NCBI GenBank assembly: GCA_029559035.1
Contig: JAKQCT010000061.1
Span: forward strand, 30,162-94,161
DNA from: Acidobacteriota bacterium
Lineage (GTDB): Bacteria; Acidobacteriota; UBA4820
DNA: 64,000 nt
Direction of reading: 5' to 3'
How positions within the stretch are numbered: position 1 is the first letter of the stretch; each line of letters starts with the position of its first letter. The notes under the pieces were generated by a model that saw only the letters and a list, made by a program, of their open reading frames with translations, was not told where the DNA came from and ran no database searches. The position numbers and the translations under genes are program-made. Shown piece after piece: positions 27,038-35,037 of the stretch.

Positions 27038-27715
27038 ATGACCGAAGACTCCGGATCGCAGCTGGGCGATTTTATAAAGGGGCGCATGCTCTTCATCGAG
27101 GATTACTGCCTTAACCACGGCCTGAACTTCAAGGACACGATATACTCCATCGAAGAAGAGATGATGAAGAAAGCGGACTCCGCCGAGAAAAAGGAGTTCC
27201 TGAAGAACCGCGTATTCCACGGAGTCATCCTATCGACATCGATCCTGCCGAACTGGGTCGACAAGGCGTTCCTCGAAGCGATGGTCGCCGTCCTGAAGGG
27301 GCCGGGAGCCCCTCTCTACACGACGACCTCGAGGATATCCTGCATCTCCTTCGAGGCGGGGAGGTTCAACGCCAAGAGGCAGGCGGACACCATTTTCAAG
27401 ATCCTTTACCAGAACAAGAAACCGGCCGACTGGCTGAAGACTGGCTTTCCCGGGCTTTACAGGAAATGTTACGGGGACCTGGCGGGCAGCAACCTCAAGA
27501 TGACGGAACGGAATCCAGGAAACTGGGAGATAGTGACCGACAACACGCACCTTGAGAAAGCTTCGAGGATCGACTGCTCCACCGTCATCGGCTACCTTTT
27601 CGGGTCCCTGGAAAAGCTCGGCGCGAAGCACGTCGTAATAAACCACAGCAGCTGCAAGGCCGAAGCCCCCGTCGGCCAGAAGCTCTGCGTTTTCGAAATA
27701 ACATTCGACAGTTGA
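27038..27715 (+). CDS. Unknown protein, second of a tandem pair with a V4R/DUF2378-like C-terminus
   Basis: A 225-residue paralogue of the preceding gene. Matching blocks include GDFIKGRMLFIEDYCLNHGL, PLYTTTSRISCISFEAGRFN, NAKRQADTIFKILY, YRKCYGDL, EKASRIDCSTVIGYLFGSLE and SCKAEAPVGQKLCVFE. The four C-terminal cysteine positions are kept, while the N-terminal half differs more, which suggests conserved ligand or metal binding with changing partners. The start was set at ATG 27038, after GGGGGG at good spacing; the frame upstream (to 26984) overlaps the promoter. The gene converges on thiG 10 bases beyond its stop, with no obvious terminator between them. The role is unknown. Confidence 0.65.
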   Translation: MTEDSGSQLGDFIKGRMLFIEDYCLNHGLNFKDTIYSIEEEMMKKADSAEKKEFLKNRVFHGVILSTSILPNWVDKAFLEAMVAVLKGPGAPLYTTTSRISCISFEAGRFNAKRQADTIFKILYQNKKPADWLKTGFPGLYRKCYGDLAGSNLKMTERNPGNWEIVTDNTHLEKASRIDCSTVIGYLFGSLEKLGAKHVVINHSSCKAEAPVGQKLCVFEITFDS

Positions 27716-27725
27716 GGAGGAGCTG

Positions 27726-28496
27726 CTACCTGCTGATCCCTTCGAGAGGGCTCGACGCGGTGGCGTAGGGCTTTCTTTCGATCCTTCCGGCAAGGTACGA
27801 CAGCCTCCCCGCTTCGACTCCTTTTTTCATCGACGCCGCCATGGAGACAGGATCCTTCGCGCCGGCTATGCCCGTGTTCATGAGCACTCCGTCCGCCCCG
27901 AGCTCCATCGCCAGGCACGCGTCCGAGGCGGTCCCCACTCCCGCATCGACGATCAGCGGAATGGTGATGAACTCCCTCAATATCCTTATATTGTGAGGAT
28001 TCTGAATACCCAGTCCCGACCCTATCGGGGCCGCGAGCGGCATTATCGCGGCCGCCCCCGCGTCGGCGAGCCTCCTGGCGTTCACCAGGTCGTCGTTGGT
28101 GTAAGGCAGGACGACGAACCCCTCCCTGACGAGGGTCTTCGTCGCCTCGAGCAGGCCGGCGTTGTCGGGGAAGAGGGTCTTCTCGCATCCGATGACCTCG
28201 AGCTTGACCCAGTCGGACATCCCGCATTCCCTCGCCAGCCTTGCCGCCCTCACGGCTTCTTCGGCAGTGTAACAGCCTGCCGTGTTCGGAAGAAGGAAGT
28301 ATTTTTTCGTGTCAATATGATCCAGCAGCGACGGCTTGGAACGGTCCAGCTCCACCCGCCTCACCGCGACGGTCACGACCTCCGCGCCTGATTCCTCGAA
28401 GGCTTTTTTCATCGTCTCGTTGTCTTTGTATTTCCCCGTTCCCACAAAAAGCCTCGAACCGAAAGTTTTTCCGGCGATCGAAAGAATGTCAGCCAT
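27726..28496 (-). CDS. thiG: Thiazole synthase ThiG
   Basis: Forms the thiazole phosphate of thiamine from deoxyxylulose phosphate, dehydroglycine and ThiS thiocarboxylate. The TIM-barrel signatures are present: [47 protein letters not shown], the Schiff-base lysine region [32 protein letters not shown] and [15 protein letters not shown]. The 256-residue length is normal. No thiS, thiF or thiH is adjacent, so the sulfur carrier must be encoded elsewhere. The start overlaps the pth stop by 8 bases, so thiG is co-transcribed with pth and rplY, an unrelated housekeeping context. Confidence 0.95.
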   Translation of the reverse strand: MADILSIAGKTFGSRLFVGTGKYKDNETMKKAFEESGAEVVTVAVRRVELDRSKPSLLDHIDTKKYFLLPNTAGCYTAEEAVRAARLARECGMSDWVKLEVIGCEKTLFPDNAGLLEATKTLVREGFVVLPYTNDDLVNARRLADAGAAAIMPLAAPIGSGLGIQNPHNIRILREFITIPLIVDAGVGTASDACLAMELGADGVLMNTGIAGAKDPVSMAASMKKGVEAGRLSYLAGRIERKPYATASSPLEGISR

Positions 28497-29106
28497 CGTC
28501 CTCTTCCTTCCCTTCTTCCTCTGCTGCGGTCCCCTTTTTGTTGTGCATGTTCATCGCCTTCTGCCATCCCGAGAAAAGCGCGTCCCTTATCGCCTCAGCG
28601 GCTCTTTCCGCCGATGAGAGCAGTTCGTCGTAACGCTCTTCGGGAAGCGGCGTCAGAAGGTAGTCGACCGTGCCGTCCCTCTCGACTCGGTAGTCCCCGA
28701 CACCTATCCTGACGCGGGGGAACATGGTGGTCCCGATCTCCGCGATTATCGATTCCATTCCGTGATGTCCCCCGGCGCCTCCTTGCGGTCTTAGTCTCAC
28801 CGCGCCGAAGGGGAGGTCGAGGTCGTCATAGCATACGATGAGCTTCGAGGCGGGAAGGCCGTGTTTTCCGAGGAGCCTCGAGACCTCCTCTCCGGACCTG
28901 TTCATGTAGGCCTGGGGAAGCGCGAGAAGGACGCCGTCCCCCTTGACGCTCTTCAGCGAGACGAGAGAGTTCCCGTCCTTCGAGAATTTCGGGGCTTTCA
29001 TGAGGGCTCTCAGGGCGGAGACGGCATCGAACCCGGCGTTGTGCGGGGAGCGTTGATAATCCCCACCGGGATTGCCGAGTCCGACGACGATGCGCGAGAT
29101 TGCCAT
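28489..29106 (-). CDS. pth: Peptidyl-tRNA hydrolase
   Basis: Releases peptides from prematurely dropped peptidyl-tRNAs. Catalytic and binding residues are visible: Asn in GLGNPGGDY, the catalytic His in [11 protein letters not shown] near residue 22, the Asn in [11 protein letters not shown], Asp in [16 protein letters not shown], and [12 protein letters not shown]. The last ~20 residues form an acidic Lys/Glu-rich tail ([14 protein letters not shown]) not needed for the fold. The gene lies 15 bases downstream of rplY, the usual rplY-pth order, and overlaps thiG. Confidence 0.95.
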   Translation of the reverse strand: MAISRIVVGLGNPGGDYQRSPHNAGFDAVSALRALMKAPKFSKDGNSLVSLKSVKGDGVLLALPQAYMNRSGEEVSRLLGKHGLPASKLIVCYDDLDLPFGAVRLRPQGGAGGHHGMESIIAEIGTTMFPRVRIGVGDYRVERDGTVDYLLTPLPEERYDELLSSAERAAEAIRDALFSGWQKAMNMHNKKGTAAEEEGKEEDDG

Positions 29107-29121
29107 GAAGTAAGAAAGAGC

Positions 29122-29835
29122 TTACTTCTTCTGCTCTTTCTTGGGTTGTTCCTTCTTGTCCTTGTCTTCCCCTTCGCCATCCTCTTCCGGCTTCTTGCCC
29201 TTGGCGATGACCTCGGGCTCCTGAGGCGCGCCTTCCTCGGCTGCCGCAGGGGCGGCTTCCACTTCGGCCTTCGGGGCTATTACGTGCACCACCGGCTGGG
29301 ACTTGTCCTCGGCCAGGATCCTGACGTTCTCGCCGAGCTTGAGGTCCGAGATCTTGATGGACTGGTGGATCTTGAGAGGAGTTATGTCCAGCGTGATCCT
29401 GGCGGGGATCGCCTGGGCCTCGCACTCGATCTCGATGTCCCTCATGATCTGGTCCAGAAGGCCGCCGTCGGTCTTGACTCCTTCGGGTATCCCTTCGCAG
29501 ATGACGGGGATCCTGACCTTGACCTTCTCTTCCGGGTCCGTCCTTCTGAAGTCGGCGTGGATCAGCGCGTTGGTGACGGGATTTATCTGGAAATCCTTGA
29601 TCATGACGTGGCGGCGCCTTTTCGTGCCCTTGAGGGAAAAGAGGAGGATCGAGTTCTTTCCCTTCTCGGAACGGAGGATCTCGACGACCTTCTTCGCGTC
29701 AACGTAGATCGACAGGGGCTCGGTGCCTCCGCCGTAGACGGTCGCGGGTATGCATCCCTCGATGGCCTTCTTGCCGCTCGCCTTGCCGGTGATCTCTCTT
29801 TTTTCGACTACCACTTCCTGGATCTGTTCGGTCAT
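29122..29835 (-). CDS. rplY: 50S ribosomal protein L25 (CTC/TL5 form)
   Basis: Binds 5S rRNA in the large subunit. The long CTC-type form has an N-terminal L25 domain (EITGKASGKKAIEGCIPATV, HVMIKDFQINPVTNALIHAD) and a C-terminal TL5 domain (ITLDITPLKIHQSIKISDLK). A 50-residue Glu/Lys-rich tail (from about residue 190) is unusual in charge but common in this form. It opens the rplY-pth-thiG operon and has a promoter just upstream. The ATG is preceded by a weak AGGAGT site. Confidence 0.94.
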   Translation of the reverse strand: MTEQIQEVVVEKREITGKASGKKAIEGCIPATVYGGGTEPLSIYVDAKKVVEILRSEKGKNSILLFSLKGTKRRRHVMIKDFQINPVTNALIHADFRRTDPEEKVKVRIPVICEGIPEGVKTDGGLLDQIMRDIEIECEAQAIPARITLDITPLKIHQSIKISDLKLGENVRILAEDKSQPVVHVIAPKAEVEAAPAAAEEGAPQEPEVIAKGKKPEEDGEGEDKDKKEQPKKEQKK

Positions 29836-29868
29836 TTTATACTCCTGAAATCAACATTCAAAAGCGGG

Positions 29869-29897
29869 ATTCTATCCTAAATTAAGTTTTTTTGCAA
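29869..29897 (-). promoter_or_regulatory. Promoter of the rplY-pth-thiG operon
   Basis: Minus strand TTGCAA (29897-29892), a 17-base spacer and TAGAAT (29874-29869). The predicted start near 29862 lies 27 bases before the rplY ATG. Confidence 0.6.
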
Positions 29898-29902
29898 GAG
29901 GA

Positions 29903-29921
29903 CTTTAACCCCGCTTCGGGG
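29903..29921 (-). terminator. Possible terminator after the ferritin-like gene
   Basis: Minus strand CCCCG and CGGGG pair around AAG and are followed by TTAAAG. The stem is short and the T run poor. It lies 47 bases past the stop at 29968 and just before the rplY promoter. Confidence 0.4.
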
Positions 29922-29967
29922 GGCCTCCGCGGATCGCTTTCCCGAACGGTCGAGTTCTCGGCGGGAG

Positions 29968-30480
29968 CTACTCCATGGCCTCCAGCGAGAATTCGGGGAA
30001 ATCGTAAAAGTAACCGCTCCTGTTGAAATAATCGACCTCCGCCCTGACCAGCGCCGTGTGCGCCTCTTCTATCTTCAGGAACTGACCGAAGAACTTCCCG
30101 CCTTCCGGCCCGAGGCTCAGGACGAGTTTCTCGTAGAGCTTCGTGGCCTCCTCTTCCAGCCTCAGCGCCGTGAGGAGCCTGTCCATCTCGCTCTGGTTCC
30201 CCCCGCCTCCCGCGGCTCCGTTCATCGCCTTCCCGCCTTCGATCACCCATTCGGTCCTGGTGAAGAGCGTGGAAAGAGGCTCTTCAGGAAGCGATCCGGT
30301 CTTTCCGTACTCCTCGTCCATCTTTTTCAGGTAGGAGACATGGCCGTCCTCTTCCCTCGCCAGCAGGCTGTAGAACTTCCTTCCGGGTTCCGTTCCCGCT
30401 TTCTCCGCAGACTCCTTGTAATGGGCCCTGATCTTCCTTTCGAATTCGAGCGACGCTTCGATGGCTTCCCTGAGATTCAT
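29968..30480 (-). CDS. Ferritin-like / rubrerythrin-type di-iron protein
   Basis: A 170-residue four-helix-bundle protein with carboxylate/His di-iron ligands: Glu in ASLEFERKIRAHY (helix 1), E-E-D-G-H in LLAREEDGHVSYL (helix 2), Glu in ALRLEEEATKLYEKL (helix 3) and E-E-A-H in LKIEEAHTALV (helix 4). No C-terminal rubredoxin CxxC pair is present, so it is the short ferritin-like form. The family deals with peroxide or stores iron in anaerobes; the precise reaction is not determined here. The start is ATG 30480, directly after AAAGGAGGCGAT, rather than the open frame to 30504. It is divergent from mutL with overlapping promoter elements, possibly tying it to stress expression. Confidence 0.85.
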   Translation of the reverse strand: MNLREAIEASLEFERKIRAHYKESAEKAGTEPGRKFYSLLAREEDGHVSYLKKMDEEYGKTGSLPEEPLSTLFTRTEWVIEGGKAMNGAAGGGGNQSEMDRLLTALRLEEEATKLYEKLVLSLGPEGGKFFGQFLKIEEAHTALVRAEVDYFNRSGYFYDFPEFSLEAME

Positions 30481-30490
30481 ATCGCCTCCT

Positions 30491-30539
30491 TTACGACGGT
30501 TCAAAATGAGATGTTATAATGAACGCTTTCAGAGGTCAA
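30491..30539. promoter_or_regulatory. Overlapping divergent promoters for mutL and the ferritin-like gene
   Basis: Plus strand: an extended -10 TGTTATAAT ending at 30520 with a poor -35 (TTACGA at 30491); transcription would start near 30527 for mutL. Minus strand: TTGACC (30539-30534), a 17-base spacer and TAACAT (30516-30511) for the ferritin-like gene. The two -10 elements share bases, so the promoters would compete for polymerase. Confidence 0.55.
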
Positions 30540-30543
30540 GGAA

Positions 30544-32235
30544 ATGGCGGATATCAGGGTCCTCGAAGACAGGGTGGTCAACAAGATAGCGGCGGGCGAA
30601 GTGGTGGAAAGGCCCGCCTCGATCGTGAAGGAACTGATCGAGAACAGCCTCGACGCCGGGGCTACGAGGATCTCCGTGACGGCGGAAGCCGGCGGTAAAA
30701 AGAAGATCGTTGTCGAGGACAACGGCGGCGGTATGCTCAGGGAAGACCTTCCTCTCTCGCTCCTCAGGCACGCGACCAGTAAGATCTCGGGAGAAAAGGA
30801 CCTCGACTCGATAGCTTCGCTCGGGTTCCGGGGGGAAGCCCTCGCCGCCATATCGTCGGTCGGCCGAACCAGGATAGAGAGCAGGAGGAAGGGTTTCCGC
30901 GAAGGGTTCGCCATGATCTGCGAGGGAGGAAAAACCGGGGATGTGTTCCCCGTGGGCGCCACCGAAGGAACGCGGATAACTGTCGGGGACCTTTTCTTCA
31001 ACACCCCCGCGAGGGAGAAGTTCCTGAAGAGCGACGCGACGGAGCTGACCCACATAATCACGCTCGTGGAATCGTACTCGCTGGCCAGGCCGGAAGTGGC
31101 TTTCAGCCTGAGATCTTCAGGCGCCGTCATAATCGACCTCGCGCCGGCCTCCAACGCGAAAGAACGCTTCTTCGACCTTTTCCCCGAGCTCGACAGGAAC
31201 GATTTCCACGACGTGAATTTCTCCCGCGACGGGCTTTCTGTATCGGGATTCATAGCCGACCCGTCGAAGAACCTTTCCACCACCAGGTACATCTTCACCA
31301 TCGTCAACGGGAGGCTCGTGAGGGACAAGCTTATCCAGGGCTCGATATTCAGGGCGTACGAGGAGACGATGCCGCGGGGAAGGTTCCCCCTGGTTTTTCT
31401 CGACATTTCCATAAATCCTTCCGAAATAGACGTCAATGTCCACCCGGCGAAAAGGGAGATCCGTTTCAGGAGGCCCGGGCCGGTCTCGGACCTTATCACG
31501 GGAGAGCTGAGAAAAGTGCTCCATCCCGGGGAACGACAGGCGTACCGCCCCACAGAAATTCAGCCTTCTCAAAGCGGACCCGCACCGTCTTTTATCAGAG
31601 AACCCCTTCCGCTCATCCAGGGAGAGTCCCCGGCGACCGACGCTCCTCGTTTCACTCCCGCCCCCCCGTCCGATTTCAGGGTGCTCGCCATATGGAGGAA
31701 GGGCTTCCTGCTCCTCGACGGGCCGCAGGGCCTTTCGATAGTCGACCAGCACACGCTCCACGAGAGGATACGGTTCGAGCAGTTCAGGAAGTTCATCGAT
31801 TCCAAAGGGCCCGCGCGGCAGTTCCTGGAGCCGCGGGGCTACGCCGTCCCCAGGGCGCTCGTCCCGAGGATATCCGAGCTTGCGGAAACGCTTTCCTCCC
31901 AAGGGTTCGAAGCGGAGGTCATGGGAGAGAGTTCGATCGCCGTGAGGAGCGCGCCCGCTTTCCTCGAAGAGAGCGAGATCGATCCCCTCGTCGAAGAGTT
32001 CATCTCGGAGGGGCGCGAGGTCCTGAAGACCCACAAGGAAATTCTTAAAAGCGTCCTCGTGATGAGGTCTTGCAGGGGCTCCGTGATGATGGGCGAGCCT
32101 CTTTCCGTCGAGAAGGCGCAGTACCTGATCGACCTCCTCGTCTCGATGAAAGCGCCTTTGACTTGCCCGCACGGAAGGCCGATAATGTTCACCTTGAAAA
32201 GCGAGGAGATCCTCGCGCGCTTCGGCAGGAGATGA
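30544..32235 (+). CDS. mutL: DNA mismatch repair protein MutL
   Basis: The GHKL ATPase that couples MutS mismatch recognition to strand removal. N-terminal motifs: KIAAGEVVERPASIVKELIE, ENSLDAGATRISV, VEDNGGGM, HATSKI, SLGFRGEALAAISSV, GTRITVGDLFFNTPAR, and INPSEIDVNVHPAKREIRF near residue 300. A short Pro-rich linker (~345-375) leads to the C-terminal dimerisation domain. That domain carries IVDQHTLHERIRFEQF and a partial endonuclease-type set: MRSCRGSVMMGEPLS near 510 and CPHGRPIMFTL near 545. The DQHxxx(x)E motif of nicking MutL proteins appears as DQHTLHER, so it may be an active endonuclease. The stop overlaps mazG (ATGA). It is the first gene of a five-gene housekeeping operon. Confidence 0.95.
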   Translation: MADIRVLEDRVVNKIAAGEVVERPASIVKELIENSLDAGATRISVTAEAGGKKKIVVEDNGGGMLREDLPLSLLRHATSKISGEKDLDSIASLGFRGEALAAISSVGRTRIESRRKGFREGFAMICEGGKTGDVFPVGATEGTRITVGDLFFNTPAREKFLKSDATELTHIITLVESYSLARPEVAFSLRSSGAVIIDLAPASNAKERFFDLFPELDRNDFHDVNFSRDGLSVSGFIADPSKNLSTTRYIFTIVNGRLVRDKLIQGSIFRAYEETMPRGRFPLVFLDISINPSEIDVNVHPAKREIRFRRPGPVSDLITGELRKVLHPGERQAYRPTEIQPSQSGPAPSFIREPLPLIQGESPATDAPRFTPAPPSDFRVLAIWRKGFLLLDGPQGLSIVDQHTLHERIRFEQFRKFIDSKGPARQFLEPRGYAVPRALVPRISELAETLSSQGFEAEVMGESSIAVRSAPAFLEESEIDPLVEEFISEGREVLKTHKEILKSVLVMRSCRGSVMMGEPLSVEKAQYLIDLLVSMKAPLTCPHGRPIMFTLKSEEILARFGRR

Positions 32236-33050
32236 CGCCATTGAGCAGGGAACCCGTCGATAAAAAAAGCGGTTACCCCGAATACGCGAGGCTCGTAGAG
32301 TTAATGGCCAGGCTCCGCGCTCCCGGCGGATGCCCGTGGGACAGGTCGCAGTCGAGGGAGGACCTCAAGACCTACCTCGTGGAGGAGACCTACGAAGTGC
32401 TCGACGCCATCGACTCGAAGAGCAGCGATAAATTGAAGGAGGAGCTGGGCGACCTGCTTCTCCAGATCGTCTTCCACGCGGAGATCGCGGAGGAGGAGAA
32501 CGCCTTCGACATCGAGGATGTCTGCCGTTCCATAAACGAGAAGCTCGTCAGGAGGCACCCGCATGTCTTCGGCGACGCGAAGGCGGAGACTCCCGACATA
32601 GTCCTCAAGAACTGGGAGACGATCAAGAAGGGCGAGAAGGAAGGGAAATCCGCGCTAGGCGGAGTCCCCAAGGTCCTTCCCGCGCTGCTCAAAGCCTACC
32701 GTCTGCAGGAAAAGGCGGCGAGGGTCGGCTTCGACTGGGAGGAGACGAGGCAGGTCGAGGCGAAGGTGGACGAGGAACTCGCGGAGCTGAGGGAGGCGAC
32801 GGAGAACGGCGACAGGGAAAAGATCAGGGAAGAGCTCGGGGACCTCCTCTTCGCCATCGTCAACCTTTCGAGATTCTTGAAGCTCGACCCCGAGGACACC
32901 CTTCAGTCGGCCAACGAAAAATTCATCAGGCGGTTCAAGGCGGTGGAGAAGTCCGCCGCGGACGACGGCCGGGACCTTCACGGAATGAGCCTCGCGGAGA
33001 TGGACCAGCTCTGGGAGGAAGCGAAGAAGAAAGAGCGGTCCGAGAGCTGA
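32232..33050 (+). CDS. mazG: Nucleoside triphosphate pyrophosphohydrolase MazG
   Basis: Removes (d)NTPs, including damaged ones, as NMP plus pyrophosphate. Two MazG domains are visible: the first at about residues 15-115 (LRAPGGCPWDRSQSREDLK, EETYEVLDAID, EELGDLLLQIVFHAEIA), the second at about 140-245 (EEKVDEELAEL-type helix, EELGDLLFAIVNLSRFL). Both carry the ExxE-12-ExxD metal-binding layout. The length of 272 residues is normal. I chose ATG 32232, overlapping the mutL stop; TTG 32241 lies at better spacing from AGGAG and is an alternative. Confidence 0.94.
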   Translation: MTPLSREPVDKKSGYPEYARLVELMARLRAPGGCPWDRSQSREDLKTYLVEETYEVLDAIDSKSSDKLKEELGDLLLQIVFHAEIAEEENAFDIEDVCRSINEKLVRRHPHVFGDAKAETPDIVLKNWETIKKGEKEGKSALGGVPKVLPALLKAYRLQEKAARVGFDWEETRQVEAKVDEELAELREATENGDREKIREELGDLLFAIVNLSRFLKLDPEDTLQSANEKFIRRFKAVEKSAADDGRDLHGMSLAEMDQLWEEAKKKERSES

Positions 33051-33055
33051 CCTCC

Positions 33056-34357
33056 ATGCCCAAATATTTCGTCAAGACCTGGGGCTGCCAGATGAACGTC
33101 CTCGACGGCGACAAGATCGCCTCCCTTCTCGAGGAACTGGGCTACGAAAAAGCGGACAAGCTGGAAGACGCCAACGTCATACTCCTCAACACCTGTTCCG
33201 TCAGGGAGGGCCCGGAGGACAAGGTCTTCGCGGAATTGTCGAGGCTCAAGAAGCTCAAGAAGAAGAACCTCGAGATCCTCGGAGTCGCCGGATGCGTCGC
33301 CCAGCAGGAAAAGAACGCCGTCTTCGAAAGGGCGCCCTACGTGGACATCGTCATGGGGCCGCGCTCCCTCTCCCACCTGCCCGCGCTTCTTAGGCAGGCG
33401 CGCGACCAGAGGGCCATGGAAACGAGCGACAAGGAAGACTCCCTTCTCTTCCCCCCGGAAATACTCAGGAGAAGCCATCCGACGAAGGCTTCGGTCACCG
33501 TGATGGAGGGATGCAACAAGAGATGCTCCTACTGCATCGTCCCCGAAACCAGGGGACGGGAGGTATGCAGGCCGATAGGTTCGATACTGGAAGAGATCTC
33601 GGTCGCGGTGGAACGCGGATACAGCGAGATAGAGCTCCTGGGGCAGAACGTCAACTGCTGGAAGCACGGAAACGAGGATTTCACGGACCTTCTCGACAAG
33701 GTCTCCTCGGTCGCCGGAGTGAAAAGACTGAAGTTCATGACAAGCCATCCGAAACATTTTCCACTCGAGGCCGCTAAGCTGATGGCGGAAAGGGAGAACA
33801 TCTGCAACTTCCTGCACCTTCCGCTCCAGGCGGGAAGCTCCCGCATCCTCAAGCTGATGAGGAGACAGTACGACAGGAAGTTCTACACGGACCTCGTCGC
33901 CGGCATAAAGGCGGCAGTCCCCGGGATCGTCCTGTCGACCGACATCATCGTGGCCTTCCCTTCAGAGACGGAGGACGAGTTCGAGGAATCGCTCGAATGC
34001 CTCCTCGAGATCCGTTTCGATTCGGTCTTCTCCTTCAGGTATTCGCCGAGGCCGGGGACCCCCGCTGCCGAGATGGAGCCGGTCCCGGAGATCGTCGCCC
34101 GCGAGCGCCACCAGAGGCTGATGGCTCTCCAGCTCGGGATACAGACCCACGACCACGCCAGGTTCGTGGGGAATACCGTCGAGGTGCTCGTCGAGGGCGT
34201 CAGCAAGAGGGGCGGCCAGTACATGGGAAGGATACCCGAAACGATCGTCGTCAACTTCACGAGCGATAAGGCCCTCAAGGTGAACAGCTGCCACCGCGTC
34301 GAGATCCAGAAGTCCCATCCCCATTCACTCGAGGGAAGGCTGGCGGACGGGGCATGA
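33056..34357 (+). CDS. miaB: tRNA-2-methylthio-N6-isopentenyladenosine synthase MiaB
   Basis: Adds the methylthio group at C2 of i6A37 in tRNAs. An N-terminal UPF0004 domain has cysteines in TWGCQMNVLDGD, LLNTCSVREGPEDK and VAGCVAQQE, which bind one [4Fe-4S]. The radical-SAM core carries CNKRCSYCIVPETRGRE near residue 155, SEIELLGQNVNCW and DIIVAFPSETEDEFEESL. A C-terminal TRAM domain starts near 370 (FVGNTVEVLVEGVSKRGG). 433 residues is normal. The QNVNCW and EGCNKRC details favour MiaB over MtaB or RimO. The stop overlaps the rhomboid start (ATGA). Confidence 0.94.
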   Translation: MPKYFVKTWGCQMNVLDGDKIASLLEELGYEKADKLEDANVILLNTCSVREGPEDKVFAELSRLKKLKKKNLEILGVAGCVAQQEKNAVFERAPYVDIVMGPRSLSHLPALLRQARDQRAMETSDKEDSLLFPPEILRRSHPTKASVTVMEGCNKRCSYCIVPETRGREVCRPIGSILEEISVAVERGYSEIELLGQNVNCWKHGNEDFTDLLDKVSSVAGVKRLKFMTSHPKHFPLEAAKLMAERENICNFLHLPLQAGSSRILKLMRRQYDRKFYTDLVAGIKAAVPGIVLSTDIIVAFPSETEDEFEESLECLLEIRFDSVFSFRYSPRPGTPAAEMEPVPEIVARERHQRLMALQLGIQTHDHARFVGNTVEVLVEGVSKRGGQYMGRIPETIVVNFTSDKALKVNSCHRVEIQKSHPHSLEGRLADGA

Positions 34358-35037
34358 TACCGCTCAGGGACACGGTGAAGAGCAGGACCGTGCCCGTACT
34401 GGTCCTCCTCCTTATTTTCCTCAACGCTTTCGTTTTCGTGATCGAGCTGACGCTGGGCGACAGGATCGGGGTCTTCTTCATGGAGGCAGGGTTCGTCCCG
34501 GGGAAGTTCTTCTCGGGAGAATCGTACGGCGGAAGCGTGCTCGCGCTGAAAAGGTTCTCCCCCCTCTTCAGCTCGCTCTTCGTCCACGGCGGATGGATGC
34601 ACCTCATCGGGAACATGCTCTTCCTCTGGGTCTTCGGCGACAACGTGGAGGACCATGTCGGGAAGGTAAAGTTCCTGATCCTTTATTTCTCCTCCGGAGT
34701 GATAGCCTCCTTAGCGCAGGGAGCCGTTTCGTCCGGGTCGAATGTTCCCCTCGTCGGGGCGAGCGGAGCGATAGCGGGGATCCTCGGAGCCTATTACCTC
34801 CTCTTCCCCTTCTCAAAAGTGCTGACGCTGATACCGATCGTCATCTTCCCGCTTTTCGTGGAGATACCGGCGGCGGTTTTTCTGATATACTGGTTTTTTC
34901 TCCAGTTATTGAGCGGCGCCTTAAGCCTCACCGGCCCGCAGTGGAGCCAGGTCGCGTGGTGGGCGCACATCGGAGGGTTCGCGTGGGGTCTTTTGTTCAC
35001 TCTAGTTTTCGGCAAGCCGAGAAGGCGGTATAGCTGA
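34354..35037 (+). CDS. Rhomboid-family intramembrane serine protease
   Basis: A six-segment rhomboid core. Segment 1 is VLVLLLIFLNAFVFVIEL. Loop 1 has the WR-type region, FSPLFSSLFVHGGWMHLIGN, with conserved His and Asn. The catalytic Ser lies in LVGASGAIAGILGAY near residue 131 and the catalytic His in WWAHIGGFAWGLLF near residue 207. So both dyad residues are present and it should be an active protease rather than an inactive homologue. The substrate is unknown. At 227 residues it has no extra cytosolic domain. It overlaps the preceding stop by 4 bases and the next start by 1 base. Confidence 0.92.
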   Translation: MIPLRDTVKSRTVPVLVLLLIFLNAFVFVIELTLGDRIGVFFMEAGFVPGKFFSGESYGGSVLALKRFSPLFSSLFVHGGWMHLIGNMLFLWVFGDNVEDHVGKVKFLILYFSSGVIASLAQGAVSSGSNVPLVGASGAIAGILGAYYLLFPFSKVLTLIPIVIFPLFVEIPAAVFLIYWFFLQLLSGALSLTGPQWSQVAWWAHIGGFAWGLLFTLVFGKPRRRYS

